DNA of 64,000 nucleotides from Eubacteriales bacterium (GCA_030524175.1 JAUNHC010000008.1:105324-169323); one strand, 5' to 3'. Shown: positions 55,391-63,906, counted from the stretch's first letter. Notes: generated from the sequence alone by a model not told the origin. Numbers and translations are program-made.

Positions 55391-56665
55391 ATGGAAATTA
55401 AAAAACAAAAAAATCTGCGGGGAGAACTTTCTGTCCCAGGAGATAAATCTATCTCTCACCGGGCTGTTATGTTCGGCTCTCTTGCGGACGGCACTACAAG
55501 GATCACCAATTTCCTTGAAGGGGCTGATTGTCTTTCAACAATCTCCTGCTTTCGGAAAATGGGCATTCATATCGAAAAAACAGAAAAGGAGATCCTTGTA
55601 CACGGCAACGGGCTTCACGGTCTCAGCGCTCCCAGGGAAACTCTGGATGTAGGGAACAGCGGCACCACCACCCGGCTGATATCCGGAATTCTGGCCGGAC
55701 AGAAATTCGTATCCGAGATAACCGGAGATGCTTCTATCCAGTCACGGCCCATGAAGCGTATCATCACACCTCTTCAGGCCATGGGTGCAGATATCATAAG
55801 CATTAAGGAAAATGGCTGTGCCCCTCTTCGTATTTCAGGAAAGCCTCTTCAGGCAATCCACTATAATTCACCTGTGGCATCTGCCCAGGTGAAATCCTGC
55901 GTGCTTCTGGCAGGACTTTATGCAGACGGTGTGACCAGTGTGACTGAACCAGTGCTTTCCAGAAACCATACAGAGTTAATGCTGAACTGCTTCGGCGCCA
56001 AAGTGGAATCTGCCGGAACCACTGTCTCAGTATATCCTGACCCGGTTCTCAGAGCAGCTGAGATCAACGTGCCGGGGGATATCTCTTCCGCTGCCTACTT
56101 TATTGCAGCAGGACTGCTCACCCCAGGCAGCGAGATCCTTCTTAAGAATGTGGGCACAAATCCCACAAGAGACGGTTTACTGCGTGTCTGCCGGGATATG
56201 GGAGCAGATATCACCCTTCTCAATGAAAATACAAATGGTGAGCCAACTGCAGACCTTCTTATCCGGTCAGGCAGACTTCACGGAACTACTGTAGGAGGGG
56301 AGATCATACCATCACTTATTGATGAGATCCCCATGATCGCCGTGATGGCCGCTTTTGCAGAAGGGACCACCATAATCAAAGACGCACAGGAATTAAAGGT
56401 TAAAGAATCTGACCGCATACAGGTTGTGACAGACAATCTGAAACGCATGGGCGCAGACATTGAAGCCACCGGGGACGGTATGATCATCCGGGGAGGCCGG
56501 CCTCTTCACGGTGCCTGCATCGATTCACATCTGGACCACCGCATTGCCATGTCCTTCGCTGTGGCAGGTACTGTCTGCGAAGGACCTCTTACCATCAAAG
56601 GCGGCCAGTGTGTGGATATCTCCTATCCCGGTTTTTATCATGACCTTTATAAGCTTGGCAATTAG
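55391..56665 (+). CDS. aroA: 3-phosphoshikimate 1-carboxyvinyltransferase (EPSP synthase)
   Basis: A 424-residue shikimate-pathway enzyme that joins shikimate-3-phosphate and phosphoenolpyruvate. Signature segments are LSVPGDKSISHRAVMFGSLADG at residues ~14-36, the LDVGNSGTTTRLISGILAG loop near 85-105, SRPMKRIITPLQ near 120, and KESDRIQ with LDHRIAMSFAVAG near 335 and 385. Class II-type pattern. Length is normal. It is 11 bases downstream of tyrA in one transcript, so the leader probably sets the level of both. Confidence 0.96.
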   Translation: MEIKKQKNLRGELSVPGDKSISHRAVMFGSLADGTTRITNFLEGADCLSTISCFRKMGIHIEKTEKEILVHGNGLHGLSAPRETLDVGNSGTTTRLISGILAGQKFVSEITGDASIQSRPMKRIITPLQAMGADIISIKENGCAPLRISGKPLQAIHYNSPVASAQVKSCVLLAGLYADGVTSVTEPVLSRNHTELMLNCFGAKVESAGTTVSVYPDPVLRAAEINVPGDISSAAYFIAAGLLTPGSEILLKNVGTNPTRDGLLRVCRDMGADITLLNENTNGEPTADLLIRSGRLHGTTVGGEIIPSLIDEIPMIAVMAAFAEGTTIIKDAQELKVKESDRIQVVTDNLKRMGADIEATGDGMIIRGGRPLHGACIDSHLDHRIAMSFAVAGTVCEGPLTIKGGQCVDISYPGFYHDLYKLGN

Positions 56666-56720
56666 GCCTTCCAGACCCATGAACAGAATGATTTGTCGGG
56701 AAACAGACAGTTCAAATCAA

Positions 56721-56929
56721 TGATGTCGGGGTCAAAAGGGGGCCGGGGCAGGCGCTGTCCTCTCCAGACAGACTTGCGGAAGCGCGCCTGAAAATCCAGT
56801 GCTTACGAAGACTTAGGCGCGAAGGCTCTCCTGAGCGTCTTAGTCGCAGTTAGTACTTAGTTGAAGGGAAGCGAGTGTCTGCCTGAAGAGGACAGCGTCT
56901 GCCCCGGTTCCCTTTTGGCCCCGACATCA
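56721..56929. repeat. Long imperfect inverted repeat, highly structured element
   Basis: Two 43-base arms, 56721-56763 and 56887-56929, differ at only four positions (arms begin TGATGTCGGGG and contain CCGGGGCA and GCGCTGTCCTCT). The 123-base centre pairs further: CAGACAGAC near the left arm with GTGTCTGCCTG near the right, and an inner hairpin AGACTTAGGCGC/GCGTCTTAG. It could fold end to end as one ~210-base cruciform. No coding frame explains it. Candidates are a MITE-like element, a terminator/processing element, or an RNA. Confidence 0.75.
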
Positions 56930-56943
56930 ATCAATAGAAAAAC

Positions 56944-57001
56944 AGGAATATCCCGTGGAAAACCATGTGCTAAAAGGCAGCTAATTCCACGGGATATTCC
57001 T
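56944..57001. repeat. Perfect 17-base inverted repeat
   Basis: AGGAATATCCCGTGGAA and its exact complement at 56985-57001 flank a 24-base loop, 15 bases after the long element. A GGAATATCCCG copy recurs at the end of the Rpn gene near 58190. A further hairpin, ATTCGCC-TGC-GGCGAAT, is at 57092-57111. The remaining stretch to 57270 is AT-rich. Confidence 0.85.
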
Positions 57002-57270
57002 ATTCTATTTTTATCTATACTTCTGGCACGAACATCTGTGCATTTACTGCACTGACTGTACGAAAAACCTGACTGTCGCAGAGTATCCACCCATTCGCCG
57101 CAGGCGAATTTCAATGGCAGATAAAAATTTATAGTTTTTTAATGATCATAAAAAGCAATATAAGGTAAAATAAAGCTAAGTTCTATAAATGCACTTCATT
57201 TGCAGTTCCGTTTCAATCCGGAACTGAACTCTCATTTCTTAAAATCCATTTCTTAACCAAAGGAGGTTCT

Positions 57271-58224
57271 ATGAATACATATCTTTTTACAGATTTTTCT
57301 TTGACTCCCGGCCTGGACAGCAAATACGACGCCATTCTCAAGCCAGCCACCGGCCCGCTCCCTTACCGACTCACCAATGACTACCTGTTTAAGGCGCTTT
57401 TCCAGAAAAGCCCGGCTGCGCTGCGCGGACTCATCTGCGCCTTACTGGACTTGCAGCCGGAAAGTATCGTTTCCTGTGAGATACTTAACCCGATCATTTT
57501 GGGTGATCAGATTGATGAAAAGGACTGCATTCTGGATATTCGTCTGGTACTCAACTCCAATTTGAAGCTGAATATAGAACTTCAGATCGACAACATGAAA
57601 AACTGGCCGCAGCGTTCCGTCTACTATACCAGCAGAATGTACACCGAATTAGCACCTGGCCAGGATTATAAAGAAGCTCTTCCGTGCATCCATATCGGTA
57701 TCCTCAATGAATCACCCTTTGATGACCACTCTGTATTTCTGAGCAAGTATTATCTTACCGATATATCTTCAGGTCATATTTACACTAGCGATTTTTCCAT
57801 CATCATGTTAAACTTAAGTGAGATAGATCATGCAACAGAAGCTCAGAAACAATCCGACCTATATCAATGGGCGAAGCTTTTTCTCGCCACTGAATACGAG
57901 GAGGTGAAGGAGATGTCAAAAAATTCCCCGGTACTTAAGGAAGCTGGTGTTTACATCAGAGAATTAACCTCAGACGAAGAACTCAAGCTCCGTCTCGAAG
58001 CCAGAGAAAAATACTATGCGGATAGAAAAGCTATTTTTTCCAGCGGCTACGACACAGGCTACGGCTCAGGTTTTGACTCAGCGCTTGAGAAAATGAATCG
58101 TCTTACAGGCCATCTGCTCTCAGATAATCGTCTGGAAGATTTAAAACGCTGTACCTCTGACCCGGATTTCTTACAAAAATTATTTCAGGAATATGGAATA
58201 TCCCGCAGTTCTTCAGAGAAATAG
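57271..58224 (+). CDS. Rpn family recombination-promoting nuclease, paralogue
   Basis: A 317-residue PD-(D/E)XK nuclease of the Rpn group, clearly paralogous to 20085-21059. The hallmark LPYRLTNDYLFKALFQKS is near residue 30 and the catalytic region is CILDIRLVLNSNLKLNIELQID near residues 85-106, then RSVYYTSRMYTEL. The C-terminal tail differs from the paralogue (SSGYDTGYGSGFDSALEKMNRLTGHLLSDNRLEDLKRC), as is usual for these proteins. AAAGGAGG precedes the start. It stands just after the inverted repeats, suggesting mobility or recombination activity at this site. Confidence 0.87.
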   Translation: MNTYLFTDFSLTPGLDSKYDAILKPATGPLPYRLTNDYLFKALFQKSPAALRGLICALLDLQPESIVSCEILNPIILGDQIDEKDCILDIRLVLNSNLKLNIELQIDNMKNWPQRSVYYTSRMYTELAPGQDYKEALPCIHIGILNESPFDDHSVFLSKYYLTDISSGHIYTSDFSIIMLNLSEIDHATEAQKQSDLYQWAKLFLATEYEEVKEMSKNSPVLKEAGVYIRELTSDEELKLRLEAREKYYADRKAIFSSGYDTGYGSGFDSALEKMNRLTGHLLSDNRLEDLKRCTSDPDFLQKLFQEYGISRSSSEK

Positions 58225-58263
58225 CATTTCGCATTTCTGTACAAAAGATAAAGTAGAACTTAT

Positions 58264-58300
58264 GGGGCAAATCGGTTTCCTGCCGATCTGCCCCTTTTTT
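58264..58300 (+). terminator. Terminator after the second Rpn gene
   Basis: GGGGCAAATCGG/CCGATCTGCCCC stem followed by TTTTTT. Confidence 0.85.
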
Positions 58301-58374
58301 CGGCCCTTCTGCATTCCTGGGCATAAAGCATCTATGACATAAGCTGTCATCTTAGAGCACGTTTTCTTTTATAT

Positions 58375-58845
58375 TTATCCTGTTATCACGGTTACTTTAT
58401 CGCCTGTGTAGGACATGGAAACAGTTTTGCTTACATTGCCTGCGATATCCTTTAGCCGTACTTTATAATTCAGAGTTCCTTCATACTCTGCATGTAATGC
58501 CGGGATTACCTGAACACCGTTTTTGTCCGTGATGACCCCCTCTACCACCCAGCCGTTTCCGTAATTCAAACACACTCTGGAGTAAAGCTCCCCTGTTACC
58601 TTTATTATGGAACCATCAGTGTTCTGTTTCGTGACTGAAGGGGCCTTCGGTGCTGTCTTGTCCTGAACCTGGCGGATGGTGATGGTACTTCTTTTATTGC
58701 CCAGCTTTTCATAAAAATACAGGTATCTTGTATCGCCTGGTATTTTTATATTAATATTCTGATAGCCGTTCTTTGTGTAAACCTTCTGGGCCAGGATTTT
58801 TGCTTTGTCATCCTTAACGATATTTGCATTAAAAAAATCCCCCCG
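58375..58845 (-). pseudogene. 5'-truncated remnant of a secreted Ig-like protein
   Basis: An open frame of about 155 codons runs from a stop at ~58845 to the stop at 58375 without an early start codon. It reads KAKILAQKVYTKNGYQNINI, RYLYFYEKLGNKRSTITIRQ, APKAPSVTKQNTDGSIIKVTGELYSRVCLNYGNG and NYKVRLKDIAGNVSKTVSMSYTG, the last being the end of a bacterial Ig-like domain. The 5' end is fused into the barstar gene's terminator, so the rest of the gene has been lost. The parent was a large surface protein, possibly of the kind at 14-26 kb. Confidence 0.65.
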
Positions 58846-58860
58846 GAATTTTCATCTTCC
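58815..58860 (-). terminator. barstar gene terminator
   Basis: TCCCCTCGGAA/TTCCGGGGGGA stem followed by TTTTTTT on the minus strand. Confidence 0.85.
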
Positions 58861-58885
58861 GAGGGGAATTCTGTTCTTTTGATAC

Positions 58886-59161
58886 TTATCTCTCCATGCA
58901 TTCAATTTCCAGATATTCATTCTCATCTGCCGCGTCTGTCATAACTTCCACCATACGCTCCAGCATATCCAGCATTGTATCGTCTTCCACACCGGAAAGA
59001 TCGATAACGATCCTGGTATCATCACTGATGTCCGTCAGCACATCATATAATGCAGATAAATTTCTCCCATAATACGCAGGAAACTCCAGTTCCTTCGCAA
59101 GAAACTCATGCACTTCTTCCGGACTTTCGAAATCTCTTCCGTTTAAGTATACCTGCAGCAT
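58886..59161 (-). CDS. Barstar family ribonuclease inhibitor
   Basis: A 91-residue barstar homologue, MLQVYLNGRDFESPEEVHEFLAKEL..., with the family's FPAYYGRNLSALYDVLTDI helix. Aligned to barstar of B. amyloliquefaciens, Asp39 is kept (ALYD) while Asp35 is Ser (NLSAL) and Glu32 is Arg. These residues face barnase. The start at this Met fits GGGAGATGG; a 17-residue extension is unlikely. The only barnase homologue in the window is the lipoprotein at 61740-62345, encoded 2.6 kb away in another transcript. It would protect the cytoplasm from that nuclease, a role inferred from the family. Confidence 0.88.
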   Translation of the reverse strand: MLQVYLNGRDFESPEEVHEFLAKELEFPAYYGRNLSALYDVLTDISDDTRIVIDLSGVEDDTMLDMLERMVEVMTDAADENEYLEIECMER

Positions 59162-59380
59162 GTTTCCATCTCCCTTCCGTATAATATTTCCATTAACGGG
59201 TACCTTAACCATAAATACCTTTTGACCCCTGCATCCTTGAATGTAACCTAGTCACATACTTATCTTGACTTTTATAGTATAATTTCAGCAATGAGTAAAC
59301 TGCTTACTGCCAGGTATCATTACTGGTTTTTTTGAGTATATCACACTACTATTAGTTTTACCAGAGAGGAGTGTTCTTTT

Positions 59381-60370
59381 ATGAAAATTCTATTTTACGG
59401 AACTAAAAATTATGACGAACAGTTTTTTGAAAAGCTGCTTCCCGGATTTCCGGGGATCCATATGAAATTCATTGAGGCCAATATACATGAGGAAACCGCA
59501 TCTCTTGCAAAAGGATATGATGCGATCTGTGCCTTTGTGAATGCTGATTTGGGGACTCCTGTCATTGAGGAGCTGAACCGGCAGGGGGTACGGCTGATTC
59601 TTATGCGCTGTGCAGGTTACAACAATGTTGACCTTGATACGGCCCACAAATACGGTATTAAGGTATTGCGTGTACCCGGATATTCACCTGAGGCTGTGGC
59701 AGAACACGCCATGGCACTTGTACTTACAGCAAACCGGCATACCCATAAGGCTTACATCAAATGCCGGGAGAACAACTTCGCTTTAAACGGCCTCATGGGC
59801 GTAAACCTACACGGAAAAACAGCCGGGATCATAGGAACCGGAAAAATCGGCCAGGCAATGGCACGAATCTGCAGAGGCTTCGGCATGAATGTCATTGCCT
59901 ATGATCTGTATCCCAACAAGAATCTGGATTTCCTGGAATACGTATCCCTTGACAAGCTTCTGGCCTCCAGTGACCTCATAAGTCTCCATTGTCCTCTGAC
60001 AGAAGAGACCCGGCACATGATTAATGAAGCCTCCATTGCAAAGATGAAGGACGGTGTTATTTTAGTAAATACTTCCCGCGGCGGTCTGATCAAAACAGAA
60101 GATCTCATAACAGGGATCCGTGACCATAAATTTTTTGCAGTTGCCCTGGATGTGTATGAAGAAGAGACAGATTTTGTTTTTGAAGATATGTCAGAACGCA
60201 TTCTACAAAGCTCTACCATACAGAGGCTTCTGTCCTTCCCCAATGTGACTATGACCTCTCACCAGGGATTTTTCACTGAGGAAGCACTCTCAAATATTGC
60301 TGAGACAACTTTGGAGAATGCATGGGCCTTTATGCATAATGAAGAATTGAAAAATGAAGTTTTATCATAA
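59381..60370 (+). CDS. ldhA: D-lactate dehydrogenase (2-hydroxyacid dehydrogenase)
   Basis: A 329-residue NAD-dependent enzyme reducing pyruvate to D-lactate, the same length as E. coli LdhA. The substrate-binding RCAGYNNVDLDTAHKYGIKV segment is near 75, the Rossmann motif KTAGIIGTGKIGQAMARI near 145, VNTSRGGLIKTEDLI with the catalytic Arg region near 230, and the catalytic His in TSHQGFFTEEALSNIAETT near 295. AGAGAGGAG precedes the start. It is a single-gene unit between barstar and the convergent MFS gene and provides an alternative pyruvate sink beside PFL. Confidence 0.92.
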   Translation: MKILFYGTKNYDEQFFEKLLPGFPGIHMKFIEANIHEETASLAKGYDAICAFVNADLGTPVIEELNRQGVRLILMRCAGYNNVDLDTAHKYGIKVLRVPGYSPEAVAEHAMALVLTANRHTHKAYIKCRENNFALNGLMGVNLHGKTAGIIGTGKIGQAMARICRGFGMNVIAYDLYPNKNLDFLEYVSLDKLLASSDLISLHCPLTEETRHMINEASIAKMKDGVILVNTSRGGLIKTEDLITGIRDHKFFAVALDVYEEETDFVFEDMSERILQSSTIQRLLSFPNVTMTSHQGFFTEEALSNIAETTLENAWAFMHNEELKNEVLS

Positions 60371-60430
60371 GCTATTGGGAAAAAGGGACTTTCCCGGAAT
60401 AAAACAAAACAGATCACTTTCTTAATATCT

Positions 60431-60479
60431 AAAAACAGCGAAGCGGACATTTTATCTCCGCTTCGCTGTCTGCTTTTTA
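60431..60479. terminator. Bidirectional terminator between ldhA and the MFS gene
   Basis: Perfect arms ACAGCGAAGCGGA (60435-60447) and TCCGCTTCGCTGT (60457-60469) with T runs on both outer sides. Confidence 0.9.
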
Positions 60480-60501
60480 TATTATAAACTGTCTCTCGAT
60501 T

Positions 60502-61701
60502 TCAGGACGGCTGGGAGGCAGCTTCTGTACTGCTCTTTTTGTGCAGCATATTCACTGACAGCATCAATACCACAGGGAATACAATAGCTGCCAAAAGCCC
60601 TGCCTTTAAATTGCCGCCGAACACACCGGAGATACCTCCTACTACAGACGGCCCCCCGGAGCAGCCCACATCCCCTGCCAAAGCCAGCAGGGCAAACATG
60701 GCTGTCCCCCCTGAGGGACAATAATCTGCCGCAAGGCTGAACACTCCCGGCCACATGATACCTACAGAAAGGCCGCAAAGTCCGCAGCCTATAAGAGATA
60801 TGACAGGATGGGGGGCAAACACTGCCAGCAGATAACTTCCTGCACAAAGGATACTGCTAAAAATAATAAAAGAACGCAGAGGGATTTTCTCCCCTTTTAT
60901 TCCGTAAAAGGTTCGTGAAACTCCCATGAGCACAGCAAACATGCATGGTCCCAGCAAATCTCCCATTGTCTTGGAAACGGAAAGACCGCTCTCTGCAAAA
61001 TAGGAGGCCCACTGGCTCATGGCCTGCTCTGCTGCCCCGGAGCAGATCATAAGCAGGAAAAACAGCCAGAAGAGCTTCATCCTGAACAATTTTCTCATAG
61101 GAAGAGCCTTATTCTCCTCCACCAATACCCGGATGGGCGCACCTGCATAGACAAAGATATTGACAAATGGTATCAATGCCCACAAGGCTGTGAGGATTCT
61201 CCAGTTACCGATCCCTGCCAGGAGAAAAAAGGCTGTGGAACCAAGCACTACCATCACATGTCCCCAACAGTAAAAAGAATGAAGTAGACTCATTGCGGAA
61301 GACTTTTCGTCCATGGGAAGGGCCTGTACAATAGGACTTACCAGAACTTCGATAAGTCCGCCGCCTACTGCATAAACCGTGATCGCCGCCAGAAGCCCGA
61401 AATAGGGATTGTCTGTAAGACCGGGAAAAATCCCAAGTCCCACCAGCCCCACGGCACTCAGCAGATGAGCAGCCAGGATAGATACCTTGTAGCCTATTTT
61501 TTCCACATATTTTGCCGCAAGAATATCCACCAGCATCTGTACTGCAAAATTATAGGTCACAAGAAAACCTATCTGCGCCACAGTAATCTTAAATTCCTTC
61601 TGGAATGTGACAAACAATAATGGTGCCAGGTTATTCACAATAGCCTGCGTCACATATCCCAGATAACTTGCATATAAAGTTCGTTTGTATTTACTTTCCA
61701 T
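60502..61701 (-). CDS. MFS transporter
   Basis: A 399-residue transporter with about twelve membrane helices, starting MESKYKRTLYASYLGYVTQAIVNNLAPLLFVTF. The loop after helix 2 reads DILAAKYVEKIGYK and a central loop is basic, as in sugar or drug transporters of the major facilitator superfamily; the pattern near helix 5 (YCWGHVMVVLGSTAFFLLAGIGNWR) resembles FucP/YfkF-type sugar permeases. It is the last gene of a leftward operon after nfo, the flavoprotein and barnase. Substrate not determined. Confidence 0.88.
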   Translation of the reverse strand: MESKYKRTLYASYLGYVTQAIVNNLAPLLFVTFQKEFKITVAQIGFLVTYNFAVQMLVDILAAKYVEKIGYKVSILAAHLLSAVGLVGLGIFPGLTDNPYFGLLAAITVYAVGGGLIEVLVSPIVQALPMDEKSSAMSLLHSFYCWGHVMVVLGSTAFFLLAGIGNWRILTALWALIPFVNIFVYAGAPIRVLVEENKALPMRKLFRMKLFWLFFLLMICSGAAEQAMSQWASYFAESGLSVSKTMGDLLGPCMFAVLMGVSRTFYGIKGEKIPLRSFIIFSSILCAGSYLLAVFAPHPVISLIGCGLCGLSVGIMWPGVFSLAADYCPSGGTAMFALLALAGDVGCSGGPSVVGGISGVFGGNLKAGLLAAIVFPVVLMLSVNMLHKKSSTEAASQPS

Positions 61702-61739
61702 ATTTTCTTTCCATACTCCCCGTCCTCCCGGCGCCCTAC

Positions 61740-62345
61740 TTAATACAGCTGCTGGAAAGTCTTATAATGATCGCCTGTATAGAACACCAGGCCGTCGTTG
61801 GAATAAATGATTCTCTTATCGTTGCGGAAACCGCCTTCATAATCAATGTCACACTCCTGATAAGTGCGCCCTTCTTCTTCCGGCAGCATTTTGTCATAAT
61901 TTCCGAATTTGTCACCGCCGATACTCTTCCCCGGCGCAACCTCATCCAGATTCCCTTCATTACTCTTCCATCCAAGCTTCTGTGCCTCACTCTTGGTAAT
62001 GTAATTGGAAGGCAGATGTCCATAATTATGAATATACGCAGCCACATCCGCCATGCTGGTATAGGTGCCGTCCTCTTTCACACTGGCAGTGGTTTCGTCA
62101 TCCTCGCCGTCCTCCTGGATCTCCCCCAGTTTGTCCAGCTCCTCTTCCTCAAGCTGAGTCATCTCCTCATCTTCAACGCTGCCGTCATTCAATGCATCTA
62201 ATTCTTCCCCCTCCAATGGTCTGAGGTCATCTTCAAAAACCTCTTTATCATCAATGGAAGGCTCTGCCTCTTTGCTCTGACAGCCTGCAAAGGCAAGAAC
62301 AAAAAGCAATAAAAATGTTGTGAGGAAAATTTTAAATTTTTTCAT
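61740..62345 (-). CDS. Lipoprotein barnase-type ribonuclease with acidic linker
   Basis: A 201-residue protein. Residues 1-21 form a lipoprotein signal with lipobox LAFAGC; residues ~25-95 are strongly acidic, with a repeated L-E-x-E-E-L-D-x-L motif; residues ~95-201 align without gaps to barnase. The catalytic Glu73 (YQECD), Arg83 and Arg87 (GFRNDKRIIYS) and His102 (GDHYKTF) are all conserved, with the YITKSEAQKLGW and VAPGKSIGGD motifs. Barnase Arg59, which contacts the inhibitor, is Tyr here (FGNYDK). It should be an active ribonuclease tethered outside the membrane. AAAGGAG precedes the start. The likely inhibitor is at 58886-59161. The acidic linker might shield the basic active site; that is a guess. 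Confidence 0.92.
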   Translation of the reverse strand: MKKFKIFLTTFLLLFVLAFAGCQSKEAEPSIDDKEVFEDDLRPLEGEELDALNDGSVEDEEMTQLEEEELDKLGEIQEDGEDDETTASVKEDGTYTSMADVAAYIHNYGHLPSNYITKSEAQKLGWKSNEGNLDEVAPGKSIGGDKFGNYDKMLPEEEGRTYQECDIDYEGGFRNDKRIIYSNDGLVFYTGDHYKTFQQLY

Positions 62346-62385
62346 GGTAAGTCTCCTTTCGTGGTGACTCTCTTCTCCCCCTGTA

Positions 62386-62934
62386 TCAGGCTTCTTTTAT
62401 AGCCCTGGCAAGGGAACGGACCTCTTCAAGTACATTCTCCTGCTCTTTCACAGGTGTCTTGTCTGTATGGTCCACATACACAGTCCCCTTACTCACACAG
62501 CTTAACTGCTCCAGAAGCATCTGTGCCGTGCCCTCCCCTTTATCCCTGGGGCCGAAGCTTCCGGCAGTAAGAAGGATTCCTCCTGTTTTCTTCTTGGGAA
62601 CAGGCTCCTCCTTTCTGATATATCTGGCGCTGAAATAGGTCTGCAGTCGGCTTAAAACTGCCAGGAGCATACCTGTTATCTCCCCGAAATAGATTGGCGA
62701 TGCAATGACCACATGATCGCACTCTTCAATATACTGAAAAATCTCCTGCATATCGTCCTTTACTGCACAGCCTTTATTTTTGAAACACCAGCGGCAGTCC
62801 ACACAGGGACGTATCCCGTCAAAATATGCATTCACAATTTTTATCTCTCCGCCCAGTTCAGCACACAAAGTGTTAACCATTTCCATAGTGTCTCCCTTTT
62901 TTCTGGGAGAACCGTTAAAAATCAATGTCTTCAT
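62386..62934 (-). CDS. Flavodoxin-fold NAD(P)H-dependent FMN reductase
   Basis: A 182-residue flavoprotein. MKTLIFNGSPRKKGDTMEMVNTL is the FMN-phosphate loop, CVDCRWCFKNKGCAVKDDMQEIF a Cys-rich segment typical of the iron-sulfur-flavoprotein/NADPH-FMN-reductase group, and ASPIYFGEITGMLLAVLSRLQTYFSARY the second flavin-binding loop. The Cys set suggests possible cluster or redox-disulfide use. It starts three bases after nfo and precedes the barnase gene, so it is in the same operon. Exact electron partner unknown. Confidence 0.88.
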   Translation of the reverse strand: MKTLIFNGSPRKKGDTMEMVNTLCAELGGEIKIVNAYFDGIRPCVDCRWCFKNKGCAVKDDMQEIFQYIEECDHVVIASPIYFGEITGMLLAVLSRLQTYFSARYIRKEEPVPKKKTGGILLTAGSFGPRDKGEGTAQMLLEQLSCVSKGTVYVDHTDKTPVKEQENVLEEVRSLARAIKEA

Positions 62935-62937
62935 CTT

Positions 62938-63771
62938 TTATTCCCCGTATTTCTCTCTCATAAGGGCAATCTCTTTGGACCATCCCTCGTCATCGTTTGG
63001 TGTTTCCAGAATAAACGGCAGTCCCTTAAGGGCAGGATGGCACACAACCGCTGCAAGAGCGTCAAGACCTATCTGGCCTTCCCCGATTTTTGCATGGCGG
63101 TCCTTATGGCTTCCCAGACCATTCATACTGTCATTGAGGTGAACCGCCTTTAGATTGCACAGACCGATCACCTTGTCAAATTCATTCAGGACACCGTCCA
63201 GGTCATTGACAATATCATACCCACCGTCCCAAACATGGCAGGTGTCAAGGCAGACTCCCAATTTATGCTTCTTCTCCACCAAGTCCATAATGCTGCGGAC
63301 TTCCCCGAAGGTGGCACCCACCTCTGAGCCTTTTCCTGACATGGTCTCCAGAAGTACCGTAGTGGACTGCTCCTCAGTGAGCACATGGTTTAAAATCTCA
63401 GCAATTTTGGCGATTCCGGCTTCTGCACCTTGTCCCACATGGCTTCCCGGGTGGAAATTATAATAATTTCCCGGAGTCATCTCAAGCCGTCTCAAATCAT
63501 CGGCCATTGTCTCCCTGGCAAAATCCCGGAGATTTTCTTTAGCCGCACAGGCATTGAGAGTATAGGGTGCATGGGCCACAAAAGGGCCGAATTTATACTG
63601 CTCTGCTATTTTCAGAAATTCTTCCACGTCGGCAGGGTCAATGGCTTTCGCCTTTCCGCCCCGGGGGTTCCTTGTAAAAAAAGCGAAGGTGCTGCCTCCG
63701 TTAGCTGCCATCTGGCGTCCCATTGCCGCATATCCCTTGGAAGATGTGGTATGGTTTCCGATATATAACAT
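62938..63771 (-). CDS. nfo: Endonuclease IV (AP endonuclease)
   Basis: A 277-residue TIM-barrel repair enzyme that cleaves DNA at abasic sites. Trinuclear zinc motifs are visible: FVAHAPYTLNACA near residue 64, NYYNFHPGSHVGQG near 105, LLETMSGKGSEVGATFGEVRSI near 145, GVCLDTCHVWDGGYD near 175, VHLNDSMNGLGSHKDRHAKIGEGQIG near 210 and LPFILETPNDDEGW near 250. Length is normal. GAGAGGAAT precedes the start. It is the first gene of the four-gene operon ending with the MFS transporter, and complements the glycosylases at the left end of the window. Confidence 0.95.
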   Translation of the reverse strand: MLYIGNHTTSSKGYAAMGRQMAANGGSTFAFFTRNPRGGKAKAIDPADVEEFLKIAEQYKFGPFVAHAPYTLNACAAKENLRDFARETMADDLRRLEMTPGNYYNFHPGSHVGQGAEAGIAKIAEILNHVLTEEQSTTVLLETMSGKGSEVGATFGEVRSIMDLVEKKHKLGVCLDTCHVWDGGYDIVNDLDGVLNEFDKVIGLCNLKAVHLNDSMNGLGSHKDRHAKIGEGQIGLDALAAVVCHPALKGLPFILETPNDDEGWSKEIALMREKYGE

Positions 63772-63906
63772 ATTTCATTCCTCTCTTTTTTACGAAGTGT
63801 GCTTATTATACCAAAAAACATCTGTGATGAAAAGAGTTACTTATTGACGAAACTATAAAAAATCCATATACTTTTAAGAAGAATACGAGGGAGGTTAATC
63901 AACATT

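Noticed and set aside
56857-57114. Minus-strand 85-codon frame in the inverted-repeat region
   Set aside because: It runs through the palindromes, has Cys/Arg-rich unstructured composition and no ribosome site; the repeats explain the open frame better.
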